From the NCBI RefSeq assembly GCF_004770145.1, contig NZ_RQFW01000016.1, positions 186,001 to 250,000 on the forward strand: a stretch of DNA of 64,000 nucleotides, in the 5' to 3' direction. Every line of letters starts with the position of its first letter. Position 1 is the first letter of the stretch. The stretch is from Leptospira bourretii. GTDB taxonomy: Bacteria > Spirochaetota > Leptospiria > Leptospirales > Leptospiraceae. The notes below the pieces were generated by a model, which ran no database searches, was not told the origin of the DNA, and saw only the letters and a program-made list of their open reading frames with translations. The position numbers and the translations under genes were made by a program. This document shows, in pieces, positions 34,982-43,861 of this stretch.

Positions 34982-35952
34982 TCGGATTCAATTAGAAATT
35001 CATTCGTTTTGGTATTGTAAATGGCTTCTTCCATTCCGAAAGTTTTGTAAATTTCCGGAACAATATCAGCAAGCGAATGTATATTTTCTGCGAAGCGGTC
35101 AGCATCCTTTCCATATAGGATGGTGGCCGCCGGGTTTTCCGTATGGTTTTTTTGACTTAAGTCTTCCATATTTCCATGATCACTTGAAACGATGAGTAAA
35201 TCCTTTGTTGGATCTAAACTTTCCAAAATTCCACGAAAAAAATCTTCCAAGTTTTTGATTATATGTTCCGCCTTTTCCCAATCCATTGCATGACCAACTT
35301 TATCTGTCAGAAAGTATTCATACAAAGCCAATTGGTAGTGGGCAAATCGAGATAAAGATTTTTTCCCTAGTTCGTATGGATCTCTTCTATTTAGAAGTGG
35401 ATCACCTGGTTTCAACATATCAATCCCTAGAGTCCCCATAATCTCATGGGTTAGGTCCATGTACAAACCTCTTTCATTTGAAAGGTCATCAAAGTTTTTC
35501 AAAGGTCGACCACTTGCCAACTGGACTAAGGTGGAAGCAGAAACTAGTTTGGGTTTTTCCTCTACGTGTTTGAGGTAGGGTGGGGAAAAACAATTTAGAA
35601 AATCGCTTAAATGTCCATTTTCATTTAATACTTTGATGAGTGAATATTTAGATATGATTTTGCGAAGGGTGATGGTTGGAAACCCACTCACATGTCGACC
35701 AAGGACTTTTGGGCCGGGAATCCCTGTCCAAAGAGCTGTCTGGCCAGTGGCAGATTGGGGGAGGCCAGAGACTCCCATATGCGCATCGGTTTTGATATAA
35801 TGGATTTGGGAAGGCGAAACAGATAAATCAGCATCTGACTTTGGAATTCCTCCAACAGGTGCTAAAAATCCTTTGGCATAACGGCTGAAGGGGTTGGATT
35901 TGGGGTCGTAGTTGGCGATTCCCACTCCGTCCAAAAATACATAAAAAATCAT
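34978..35952 (-). CDS. Alkaline-phosphatase-superfamily metalloenzyme (phosphoglycerate-mutase-like)
   Basis: The 324 residues show the two-metal fold of iPGM/phosphopentomutase relatives. The N-terminal Asp is in FYVFLDGVGIAN, the catalytic Thr/Ser region is GLPQSATGQTALWTG, the later metal ligands are the Asp and His of LTDKVGHAMDW and IVSSDHGNMED, and a final His is in NHTENPAATILYG. It is much shorter than true cofactor-independent PGM (about 510 residues) because the transferase insert is missing, so mutase activity is unlikely. A phosphohydrolase or phosphotransferase with an unknown substrate is more likely. Cytoplasmic. Confidence 0.82.
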   Translation of the reverse strand: MIFYVFLDGVGIANYDPKSNPFSRYAKGFLAPVGGIPKSDADLSVSPSQIHYIKTDAHMGVSGLPQSATGQTALWTGIPGPKVLGRHVSGFPTITLRKIISKYSLIKVLNENGHLSDFLNCFSPPYLKHVEEKPKLVSASTLVQLASGRPLKNFDDLSNERGLYMDLTHEIMGTLGIDMLKPGDPLLNRRDPYELGKKSLSRFAHYQLALYEYFLTDKVGHAMDWEKAEHIIKNLEDFFRGILESLDPTKDLLIVSSDHGNMEDLSQKNHTENPAATILYGKDADRFAENIHSLADIVPEIYKTFGMEEAIYNTKTNEFLIESD

Positions 35953-36002
35953 TCCTTTCCTTGGACTGATTGGTTTTTGCCAATGACAACCCGATAATTA
36001 GA

Positions 36003-38774
36003 ATGATGAAACGGAATTTCGGAAACCTGTCTATTCTTTTTGGATACTTTGTGGTTTCTCTCCTCGTGACCTCCGTTTTGTTCGGATATTTTGAATGGAT
36101 TCGTCCCCTTCGGATGAAATCAAATTTGATTTCTGCTTTGGAACGTTTTGATGAAGATCGAACAAAAGAGTATTTGAATACACTCGAGTTCTTTTTTCGC
36201 GAATCAACTCTTCCTTACCGAGCCTCCCAAGTCACATCCCGAATCAAAGACACCCTTGGTTTAAAATATGTTCGGTTGTATGATGATTCCCTTCGCCTCA
36301 TCCATAGTACAAACGAAACAAGTGAAATTTTCCAAGATGAATTGAGACAGGATCCTTCTGGGTTGTCAGAGGGAAAATTGAAAAACCTTTCTAACGGTGA
36401 TTATGTGTATCGTGATTTGTCCGGGAAGTTTTTTGTTGTGTTTCCGAAAGGTCCACCGCTTCCAAAACAAATTCAAAATGCTAATTTAGAATATGGATAT
36501 CTATATTGGGCCTTCGATCCCAAATCCCAAAAAATATTATATACAAATGATGAATCCATTTTAACGGGTGATAGAGAAAGTAATCAATTACTTGGATTGT
36601 TTTCAGGAAAAGAAGGGCAAACCATCACTTGGCAGTTAGATGGTGAAAATTCTAAACTCATTTTAGAATCCAGGGAAAAGTTTTCTATTTATTTGCTTCG
36701 TCAATCAGATTCAGAAGCGGATGAAATACGGTTTGGATGTTTTGTCCTTTTTCTTGTTACCTTTACTGGATTATTTTACATTCGATTTATTTGGATTGTC
36801 ACTCATTCTCGCAGTTTTCAGTTCAAACGTAGAATTCTTTTACCAGTCATTGTTTATCTAATTTTACTTTTGTTTTATCAAAAGAGTTATGAACTTTTTC
36901 CTGATTATCGTTATTACAAACCATGGACCAAACATAGATTGGCTCAATTTGAAGAGACATTATCTGTCCTTGAAAAAAATCTTCTTCGTGAAGGGCTTGG
37001 AGAAGGTGGGGGACTTGGAGAAACAGAAAGAATCGTTTCTGAACTGTACCTTTGGAAAAAAGATTCAAATGAAAACAAAACAATTCAAAATCGTTTTGGA
37101 ACTGAGATTTTCAGTTTATTCGAACGCATCCAAAATCATCCTATTACAATTTTATTCGAATCTGATTTTGACTTAGTATATTTAATTCCCAAACGAAACA
37201 ATGAAACGGGTTCCATTTCCATTCTTGTGGCGGTGTTAGATTCTAATCTTTTACAGGCGAAAAAAGAAAAAGACCGGGATGAGTTTTATTTTCCATTAGT
37301 TTCTGCTAAACTATCGGATAACAAAAGTAAGGAACAAGTCCTTTTTAATCCTCGTATCTGGAAAGGAGAGGATACTTCTAATTTTGTTCATTTGGATTCG
37401 AAAAAACAATCAGTTGGTTTTTTACATCATAAGTTTCATTCTTATTATACTTCTAAAGAACATGGGAAACCTGGATTTTTATCTGGATTATCTGTTTATC
37501 GTTATTCTTCCTTCCCACCGTATTTGTTAAGTTTTGGATATTTATTCGTTGGACCTTGGATTTTCTTTGTGTTGTGGGCTTCCATAAAACGCAAATGGGA
37601 ACATCGTAATATGTTAGGGGAATCCCTTTGGGTGAGTGATGAATCACCAAATCTAGAAATAGAGATAAAAAAATCTGTCTCTCCTAAAGAAGGAATTGAA
37701 ACTAAAATGGAACCCGTTATAAACAATCCTAGTCCTGTGAAAAAAACGAGTTTTAAAATTTTACCCCCGGCCACTTGGAGAAGAGTCGCCATTCTCGATG
37801 CAGTACAAAAAAAACGAGAAACTATTTTTAATCCTGAATTAGAAAAGTTAGTTCAATCCGTTACCAAAAAAGCAGAACCAAAAGAAACTAAGGCCAGTTC
37901 GCCGGAAAATTTCTTCACAATGATCCCGGAAGAAAAACGTGTAGAATATGGTTTGCTTGATAAAATATACAGAGAAAATGAAATTTCTTATGACGGAATT
38001 ATTGGTTATACTAAAAACTTTATTTCACGGCTTGGTTCACCTCGATTTTCTTATTTGTTTTTAAATGATTCTTTAGGTTCCTTTCACAATCAAATTTCAT
38101 CCGGACTTGACTATAACACTCGCTCTAACTTAATTTTTTTACACCATGATCCTTATTTGCCTTTTGATGAATCTGGATTTGCTATTTTGGATGTTGACGA
38201 TACAGTAAGGCTTGATCGATTTATCGCAAAAAAGTTTTCTTGGGAAATCCTTTTGCAAACAGAAGCAATCATTGCTTTTCATATGGAATCACTTGGTTTC
38301 CCGGGTATTTTTTTGGTTCTGTTGAACAAGGAAGAAAGGGCCAAATTTTTAGAATCTCATAAACGAATGATTCAAGAAAAACTTCGCCAAGTGATCCCCG
38401 CCCTCCATGTCCTTGTGGAAAAAGAAGAACGAAAACCTGAGTTTTTAAAAGACAGTTTGTCTTGGATGATTCGTTCTTTTATGCAAGCTACCTTCGGCGG
38501 AAAAAGATCCACATCTGTACTCAGAATCCAATGGCCAGAATACCATCCGTCACCAGAATGGGAACGTTCAAAACGACATTTTGTGGATTCGATCCAAGGG
38601 TATTTGGAAAGTAAAGATCGATTGATTGAAACATCACCCAATTCTATGTTGATTGTAACGGCAAAAGATTTGTATCTTTCTGTGATCCAAAAATTACAGG
38701 AACTTCCATTTCGCCATGAAATCAAATCGATGAAATTTCCTGATGATGGACAAAACTTCTACTTATACTTTTAA
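36003..38774 (+). CDS. Large multi-pass membrane protein, possible sensor, unknown function
   Basis: About 923 residues. Membrane helices: TM1 (about 8-30), two more around 243-292, and TM4 (about 505-528). TM1 and TM2 enclose a roughly 210-residue extracytoplasmic region with sensor-like strands (LKYVRLYDDSLRLIHSTN). The cytoplasmic part (530-923) has a Lys/Pro-rich linker, a region that could be GAF-like (about 650-790) and a last domain (SVLRIQWPEY ... SMLIVTAKDLYLSVIQKLQEL) that vaguely recalls a GGDEF fold without its signature. These fold guesses are weak. An open frame reaches 35970 (TTG), but ATG 36003 just before TM1 is preferred. The 3' end overlaps the next gene by 32 bases. Confidence 0.72.
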   Translation: MMKRNFGNLSILFGYFVVSLLVTSVLFGYFEWIRPLRMKSNLISALERFDEDRTKEYLNTLEFFFRESTLPYRASQVTSRIKDTLGLKYVRLYDDSLRLIHSTNETSEIFQDELRQDPSGLSEGKLKNLSNGDYVYRDLSGKFFVVFPKGPPLPKQIQNANLEYGYLYWAFDPKSQKILYTNDESILTGDRESNQLLGLFSGKEGQTITWQLDGENSKLILESREKFSIYLLRQSDSEADEIRFGCFVLFLVTFTGLFYIRFIWIVTHSRSFQFKRRILLPVIVYLILLLFYQKSYELFPDYRYYKPWTKHRLAQFEETLSVLEKNLLREGLGEGGGLGETERIVSELYLWKKDSNENKTIQNRFGTEIFSLFERIQNHPITILFESDFDLVYLIPKRNNETGSISILVAVLDSNLLQAKKEKDRDEFYFPLVSAKLSDNKSKEQVLFNPRIWKGEDTSNFVHLDSKKQSVGFLHHKFHSYYTSKEHGKPGFLSGLSVYRYSSFPPYLLSFGYLFVGPWIFFVLWASIKRKWEHRNMLGESLWVSDESPNLEIEIKKSVSPKEGIETKMEPVINNPSPVKKTSFKILPPATWRRVAILDAVQKKRETIFNPELEKLVQSVTKKAEPKETKASSPENFFTMIPEEKRVEYGLLDKIYRENEISYDGIIGYTKNFISRLGSPRFSYLFLNDSLGSFHNQISSGLDYNTRSNLIFLHHDPYLPFDESGFAILDVDDTVRLDRFIAKKFSWEILLQTEAIIAFHMESLGFPGIFLVLLNKEERAKFLESHKRMIQEKLRQVIPALHVLVEKEERKPEFLKDSLSWMIRSFMQATFGGKRSTSVLRIQWPEYHPSPEWERSKRHFVDSIQGYLESKDRLIETSPNSMLIVTAKDLYLSVIQKLQELPFRHEIKSMKFPDDGQNFYLYF

Positions 38775-39354
38775 ATTTGTTTGTATCTTATTTTTATCCA
38801 CCCAAATGGTCTGGGCCGGCGGAAGCAAAAAAAAAGAAGAAACAACTGCTCTAAGAAAACAAATTTATAACTTACACAAAGTAGATGATGAAACAACCTC
38901 CATTCCTTATTTAGAAAGGTATTTGGATTTAAGCCAAAACGAGCTGTATTTTAAATTACTTTATGCAAAAGCACTATTGTATAGAAACGATTTGTCTGTG
39001 CCGAGACCGGATGAACCGGCAGAAGATCGAATCAATAAAGCAAAACTCATTCAAAAAAACTATAACCTTTCCTCTAAACTTTTCCAAGAAAATGTTTTAC
39101 ATCTGGAAAAAGTGAGGCCTAGGGATCCAAACCTTGGTCGGTGGTATTATCTTTGGGCTTTTAGTGAATGGTTTTCAGATAACAAAGAAAAGTCGATTAA
39201 ACTATTTCAAAAGGCAGTGAAGTTGGACTACCGTTTGACCGAATCATATTATAATATTGCATCTCTGTACGAATCTCTTGGTCAGTGGCAGGATGCCAGT
39301 TTGTATTGGCGTAAGTTTGAGAAGGCCGAAAAAGAATTGGAAGAAGAAGATTAA
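38743..39354 (+). CDS. Exported TPR-like protein
   Basis: The 203-residue protein has a signal peptide (about 1-25, ending VWAGGS) and a Lys/Glu-rich start. Helical repeats of TPR type follow near the C-terminus (YYLWAFSEWFSDNKEKSIKL; SYYNIASLYESLGQWQDAS). It overlaps the upstream membrane protein by 32 bases and shares one base (ATGG/TAATGG) with the RHH gene. Function unknown; may assist the large membrane protein. Confidence 0.72.
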   Translation: MMDKTSTYTFKFVCILFLSTQMVWAGGSKKKEETTALRKQIYNLHKVDDETTSIPYLERYLDLSQNELYFKLLYAKALLYRNDLSVPRPDEPAEDRINKAKLIQKNYNLSSKLFQENVLHLEKVRPRDPNLGRWYYLWAFSEWFSDNKEKSIKLFQKAVKLDYRLTESYYNIASLYESLGQWQDASLYWRKFEKAEKELEEED

Positions 39355-39545
39355 TGGCAAAAATTGATAAACGATTTCAGATCCTACTTTCCGAAGATGA
39401 ACAAATTTTATTAAAAAATGAAGCTTCCAGAAGAGGGATTTCCCAGGGAGAACTCATTCGGATGGCTTTAAAAAATGAAATTATCCAAAAATCGGAACTT
39501 GTGAGAAGAAAGGCACTTGTCGCCTTAACGGAGTTACTGGATTGA
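39354..39545 (+). CDS. Small ribbon-helix-helix-like protein (antitoxin-like)
   Basis: 63 residues: DKRFQILLSEDEQILLKNEA then RRGISQGELIRMALKNEI. This is the pattern of a DNA-binding RHH domain (beta strand, helix A, turn, helix B with the G-I-S-x-x-E-L-I-R-x-A core) as in VapB/CopG-type proteins. It ends in a TTGA overlap with the next gene, the usual antitoxin-toxin spacing. It could autoregulate the pair. Confidence 0.72.
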   Translation: MAKIDKRFQILLSEDEQILLKNEASRRGISQGELIRMALKNEIIQKSELVRRKALVALTELLD

Positions 39546-39931
39546 AGGTTTATCTTACTTCTTCTTTGTTGTTAACACTGTTACGTTCTTCTCGTAAATT
39601 AAAGATTCAAAAACTTTTGTTAGAAGCACTCGATTCTCACCAAAGATTCTTTACATCTTCTTTTTCGATCCACTTATTGTTGCAAGGATTAGAGGATATT
39701 GATGTTATAAAGAAAAAACAGATCCTTGGTTTTTTAGAAGATCTAACGGATACTATTTTCGAATTAGATACCGAAAGTCTTAGAACTCAAATTTTAATGT
39801 CCGAAACCTGTGATCTTGAGATGGCAATTGCATTAAAAGAGGGGATGGAAGAAGTATTTGTGGATTTAGAAAGGGAGGTAACCTCCCTGCCTTTACTTGT
39901 TGTTCGAAACTTCTTTGGGGAAACTAAATGA
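39542..39931 (+). CDS. PIN-domain-like protein with altered active site (degenerate VapC-like?)
   Basis: 129 residues, start TTG 39542. The overall order resembles a PIN nuclease: KVYLTSSLLLTLL at the N-terminus (a PIN would have Asp where Thr stands, as in YLDTSVLLALL), FFTSSFSIHLLLQGLED, CDLEMAIALKEGMEEVFVDLERE (fits the Asp-Leu-x-x-A-x-A helix) and a hydrophobic C-terminus. Loss of the first acidic residue, and of the Glu in the second block (His there), suggests no RNase activity. The PIN call itself is by eye. The 3' end overlaps the convergent gene by 39 bases. Confidence 0.6.
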   Translation: MKVYLTSSLLLTLLRSSRKLKIQKLLLEALDSHQRFFTSSFSIHLLLQGLEDIDVIKKKQILGFLEDLTDTIFELDTESLRTQILMSETCDLEMAIALKEGMEEVFVDLEREVTSLPLLVVRNFFGETK

Positions 39932-41623
39932 AACCGGAGGAGAAAGTTGACTTTTTTGGTCTTTTGAGTCCCATTCATTCAGATAACGATTGTAAGCTGA
40001 AATTCTGAAATAATAGGTAAGTCCTGGTTGGAAAAGAAGTCCTCGTTTTTCCCTTCTTGAATGATCTACTTGGTCGGCGAGAGGCCTAAATTCATCAGTT
40101 CCCAATTCACCCTCTGGAACATAAATATTATTTACGAGAGTTTCTTCACTAATACAAAAACGTTTGTTTCTAAAACTACTTTCATCTTCATTCCCATCAA
40201 TTTTATTAAAGTTCCCAACTTTGTCTTTTTTGACAAAAACGGAACCGAGCATTCGTGTGGGGGTGAGTCCGTAATGGATGATATAACCGCCACCACTTTG
40301 GACTTCTTTTTCATGATTGGAATTCCATAAAAAACAAATTGGATCCCCTGTGTTTGGATTTGATTCCAATCGAAATCTGGTGGGAACATCGGGAGGAGTT
40401 TGTTCTGTATATTCAAAGGAGAGGGATTGGACATTAGGAACTGATTTTCCCAACGGGTCTGGCCTAAACCATAACTTCCATTGGTAATATTTGAATTTGA
40501 TTTTTGGGAGTCCTTTGTCCAGAGATCCAATCCTTGTCCAAGAAGGATCCATTTTAGAATCCAAAAACTTTTGGTTCGAACCACGGAAGTAAAGTTCTAA
40601 CATTGTGTCTTTGGGTTGTTCGATATTCCAATGAACGCGAGTTAAACTCGAATTACTATATTTTGTTTCTAAAACAGGAGAGATAGCACTGTTACCTTCC
40701 ATAAAACCAATTTTGGTTTCATCATCATAACGAACTGATTCAAACTTAGTGTATTCTACTTCCGGTTCTCCTTTGTGGATATGAAACCCATCCAAATTTC
40801 CATAAAATGATTTTCCAAGGACTAGTGGAGTGGAATCGTTTTCAGGAAAACCAAAACCTAATGTGTCCGCTTGGCTGTTTTCATATTCAGCAGTTTCTAT
40901 CCCATTTTGGTACATGATGTATTTGTGATTCAATGTATCAAAATATAGAGAGATCACTTCCCAAGTTTTCCGTTTGAGTTTCACTGGTGATTCCAAAACA
41001 AAACTTGCAGTTCTACCATCTGATTTTTGGAGTAGGTTGTTGACTTGTAATATTGGTTTACTTTCGTCTAACTCGAGTGAGATGCCGTATTTTTTTCCTT
41101 TTACATAAACAGTTCGGTCCAAAATGACAGAACCCGCACCTTGTTCACCCAACCGAACAGGAATGGAAATGGTAAAAGGATCGGGATGGGTTCCAAAAAG
41201 AGAATTCCCGGAAACGGAAAGATGGATTTGGTTTCTGCGACCAGAAAAGTATGCGGATCTTTTCCCAAAAAAATAAGTTTGGTCGTCGGTTAAATAGGAA
41301 GAGGAAACAACTGAGATGGATTTGGAATGAAAAGGATACCCGGCTTCCGTGATTTGTGGTTCTTTCACATCACCTTCAAAGTCGAAAAAAAGTTCTCCGT
41401 GTTTGGGAGTATTTTCTTTGGGTTTAAGAAAGTTCTTTTTGCCTGGTTCCGAATTCTGAACCACACCGTTTTTTTTCCAAAGGCTAAGGTTCAGGATTTC
41501 TTGTTTTGGGACTTCCCATCCAAATATGGGTAGGCCCCAAACAAGGAATAAGATTACGACTGTTCTTCGATCAGTCCCAATCGTTTTTGGTGCCGTCCAC
41601 CTTCGAATTCTGTTTCTATCCAT
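39893..41623 (-). CDS. Exported LamG/concanavalin-like protein, unknown function
   Basis: The 576-residue protein has a basic n-region and hydrophobic segment (DRRTVVILFLVWGLPIFG) as signal or anchor. A jelly-roll, LamG-like domain follows at about residues 90-270 (RSAYFSGRRNQIHLS, TWEVISLYFDTLNHKYIMYQNG, YGNLDGFHIHKG). After it come two beta-sandwich, FN3-like segments (VHWNIEQPKDTMLELYFRGS; PPDVPTRFRLESNP...GYIIHYGLTP), ending FRISAYNRYLNEWDS. Likely binds carbohydrate or protein outside the cytoplasm. The ATG overlaps rpiB by 70 bases; no later in-frame ATG, GTG or TTG precedes the hydrophobic stretch. Confidence 0.75.
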   Translation of the reverse strand: MDRNRIRRWTAPKTIGTDRRTVVILFLVWGLPIFGWEVPKQEILNLSLWKKNGVVQNSEPGKKNFLKPKENTPKHGELFFDFEGDVKEPQITEAGYPFHSKSISVVSSSYLTDDQTYFFGKRSAYFSGRRNQIHLSVSGNSLFGTHPDPFTISIPVRLGEQGAGSVILDRTVYVKGKKYGISLELDESKPILQVNNLLQKSDGRTASFVLESPVKLKRKTWEVISLYFDTLNHKYIMYQNGIETAEYENSQADTLGFGFPENDSTPLVLGKSFYGNLDGFHIHKGEPEVEYTKFESVRYDDETKIGFMEGNSAISPVLETKYSNSSLTRVHWNIEQPKDTMLELYFRGSNQKFLDSKMDPSWTRIGSLDKGLPKIKFKYYQWKLWFRPDPLGKSVPNVQSLSFEYTEQTPPDVPTRFRLESNPNTGDPICFLWNSNHEKEVQSGGGYIIHYGLTPTRMLGSVFVKKDKVGNFNKIDGNEDESSFRNKRFCISEETLVNNIYVPEGELGTDEFRPLADQVDHSRREKRGLLFQPGLTYYFRISAYNRYLNEWDSKDQKSQLSPPVSFSFPKEVSNNK

Positions 41624-41991
41624 TTTTTTACGATTCTCTGCGCTAAATCTGTTCCGAGAACCCTTCCCCCTAAAACGAGTACATTGGCGTTGTTATGGCG
41701 TTTGGACATCTCCGCCGTAAACTCATCATGGCAAAGGGCCGCTCGAATGCCTTTGAAACGGTTGGCGGCAATGGATGCTCCAATGCCTGTTCCGCAAAGG
41801 GCGATGAGTCTAGGAACTTCACCGGAAAGAACCTTTCGGCAGGCATCTCCAATGATGGTAGGGTAGTCGACGGACTCTTCGCTCTTAGTACCGTAATCGA
41901 CAATTTCGTAAGTTTCCTCGAGACTTTTCCTAAGGAATTCTTTGAGGGCAAAACCTCCATGGTCAGAAGCAATTCCAATTTTTTCTTTCAT
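41554..41991 (-). CDS. rpiB: Ribose-5-phosphate isomerase B
   Basis: Interconverts ribose 5-phosphate and ribulose 5-phosphate in the pentose phosphate pathway. The 145-residue protein carries IGIASDHGGFALKEFL (phosphate/ring-opening region), VDYGTKSEESVDYP, the active-site Cys in LIALCGTGIGASIAANR and HNNANVLVLGGRVLG. It overlaps the upstream secreted-protein gene by 4 bases. Confidence 0.96.
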   Translation of the reverse strand: MKEKIGIASDHGGFALKEFLRKSLEETYEIVDYGTKSEESVDYPTIIGDACRKVLSGEVPRLIALCGTGIGASIAANRFKGIRAALCHDEFTAEMSKRHNNANVLVLGGRVLGTDLAQRIVKKWIETEFEGGRHQKRLGLIEEQS

Positions 41992-42647
41992 TCTGCTTTC
42001 TCCTTTCTATGTTTTAGGGCATCGGTGTATGATTTTAGTGATTCCAAAGAAAGAGAGAGTAAAAACTTATCTCGTTCTCTGAGTAAACTTCCATAGTATC
42101 CTGTGAATAAATCTATATAACGTTCATGTTTATTTTTAGGATTTTTTTCTGATAAATATTCTATGGATAGATTTGTGATTTCTTTTTTGATTTCCAAATG
42201 GGACTCAAACCATTGTTTGGCGAGTGTTACTTCTCCAGGAGTGAGTGGGTATGGACGACTATCAGAGAGAAGGATTCTCCACTCATAAGAAAAAAAACTT
42301 TCTTCCTTTTCGTTACCAGCAAGTAGTGAGGATTGGAAATACTCACCTAAATCCTTTGTCTCTGGGTCATCCGCAGGAAGGGTTTTGGACACCTGGTCTC
42401 GAAAACATTCTAACGAGGCCACACGGTGCTCTGCTGATTCTTTTGCATATTCTCCCATTTTGATACGGTCCAAATTGATGATATTTGGACTAATCGCACC
42501 AGGTGGGATTTCTTTTTTTAACGGAACATAACAATCTTTTGCAACTTCCCAACCCAAGTTCCCTTCGGGAATCCAAAGGGAATGGGCAGAAATCGATCCA
42601 GCGAAAATGAATAAAAGAATTGGAAAGGGTCTTACAAAATTACCCAT
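41988..42647 (-). CDS. Exported protein of unknown function
   Basis: 219 residues, no family recognised. The signal peptide GNFVRPFPILLFIFAGSISAHS is followed by a mostly helical, charged mature part with two cysteines (KDCYVPLKK, SLECFRDQV) that could form a disulfide. The frame opens at TTG 42659. ATG 42647, overlapping the serC stop (CATGGGTAA) by 8 bases with GAAAG upstream, is the better start. It lies between serC and rpiB in one tightly packed operon. Confidence 0.72.
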   Translation of the reverse strand: MGNFVRPFPILLFIFAGSISAHSLWIPEGNLGWEVAKDCYVPLKKEIPPGAISPNIINLDRIKMGEYAKESAEHRVASLECFRDQVSKTLPADDPETKDLGEYFQSSLLAGNEKEESFFSYEWRILLSDSRPYPLTPGEVTLAKQWFESHLEIKKEITNLSIEYLSEKNPKNKHERYIDLFTGYYGSLLRERDKFLLSLSLESLKSYTDALKHRKEKAE

Positions 42648-43737
42648 GGGTTCTTTCAAATTCTTTGATAAAGGAAATCAGGGCATCAACTCCTTCTTCA
42701 GGCATTGCATTATAAATACTTGCCCGAAAACCACCAGCTTCCCGATATCCTTTGAGTCCAGCAAACCCTTGTTCTTCGGCAAGAGTTAAAAATTTAGAAT
42801 CTAAAGAATCGTTATAGCTACGAAACACAACATTCATAACGGAACGAAACTCTTCTGGAACTGGGGCATAAAAAAGGTTGGATGCATCGATGGCATCATA
42901 CAATTTTTTTGCTTTCCTTTCGTTTGTGGTTTCCATCGCCGCAAGGCCACCATTCCGTTTTAAGTATTTAAATACAAGTCCTGCAATGTAGATGGAATAA
43001 GTAGGAGGTGTATTGTACAAAGACCCATTTTTTTCCATGAGTGCAAAGTTCATTAGGTTCGGAATCGGGTGATCAAATGTTGGTAATTTTTCTTTGTCGT
43101 AAATGACAAGTGTGAGTCCAGAAGGCCCGATGTTTTTTTGTGCTCCCGCAAAGATGACAGAAAAATCTTCTATAGGAAGTTTTCGACTAAGAAGTTCACT
43201 TGTCATGTCAGCAAAAAGCGGAGCCTTTTTTAATTTAGGAAAAGTTTTATAACGAGTTCCATAAATGGTATTGTTGGAAGTGATATAAACATATTTGGCT
43301 CCCTCATTCACGATCTCATCAGCGATGGTGGGAAGTTCCATATATTTGGATTCAGCCCCATTAAAAATAGATTTTACATTCGGGTAAAATTTCTTTGCTT
43401 CTTCAAAGGCTTTTTTGGCCCAAACCCCTGTGAGCGCAAAATCAGCAGAGTCTCCCGCTTTTAAATAATTAAAAGGAATGGCGGAAAATTGTAAAGTAGC
43501 ACCGCCGGGGAAATAAACCACCGCATAACGAGAAGGTAGGTCTAGTAATTCCCTGAGGTCACTGAGAGATTCGTCCAAAATATTTTGGAAAACATTTCCC
43601 CTGTGGCTCATTTCCATAACAGACATTCCAGTTCCTTGGTAATTTAGGAACTCACTTTGCGCTTCCTCCATGACTTCTGTGGGCAACATGGCAGGGCCGG
43701 CATTAAAATTGAAGACTCTGTGCGTAAATGTAGGCAT
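42640..43737 (-). CDS. serC: Phosphoserine aminotransferase
   Basis: PLP enzyme making 3-phosphoserine in serine synthesis. The 365-residue protein starts RVFNFNAGPAMLPTEVMEEAQ. The family motifs GTGMSVMEMSHRGNVFQNIL and VVYFPGGATLQFSAIPFN are present, with the PLP lysine in IFAGAQKNIGPSGLTLVI. Ends near GGFRASIYNAMPEEGVDALI. First gene of the minus-strand operon serC-(41988)-rpiB-(39893). Confidence 0.97.
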   Translation of the reverse strand: MPTFTHRVFNFNAGPAMLPTEVMEEAQSEFLNYQGTGMSVMEMSHRGNVFQNILDESLSDLRELLDLPSRYAVVYFPGGATLQFSAIPFNYLKAGDSADFALTGVWAKKAFEEAKKFYPNVKSIFNGAESKYMELPTIADEIVNEGAKYVYITSNNTIYGTRYKTFPKLKKAPLFADMTSELLSRKLPIEDFSVIFAGAQKNIGPSGLTLVIYDKEKLPTFDHPIPNLMNFALMEKNGSLYNTPPTYSIYIAGLVFKYLKRNGGLAAMETTNERKAKKLYDAIDASNLFYAPVPEEFRSVMNVVFRSYNDSLDSKFLTLAEEQGFAGLKGYREAGGFRASIYNAMPEEGVDALISFIKEFERTHG

Positions 43738-43861
43738 TCTCCCACAGAATTTTGAAGATCCACCCCCCGGTAAATAGATTTTTATTCTAAAACTTGCTTT
43801 GCAGAATCACAAAGGTTGTTATTCTTGTGGGCATCTTTACCCCAAATTTCGTGAGGAAACA

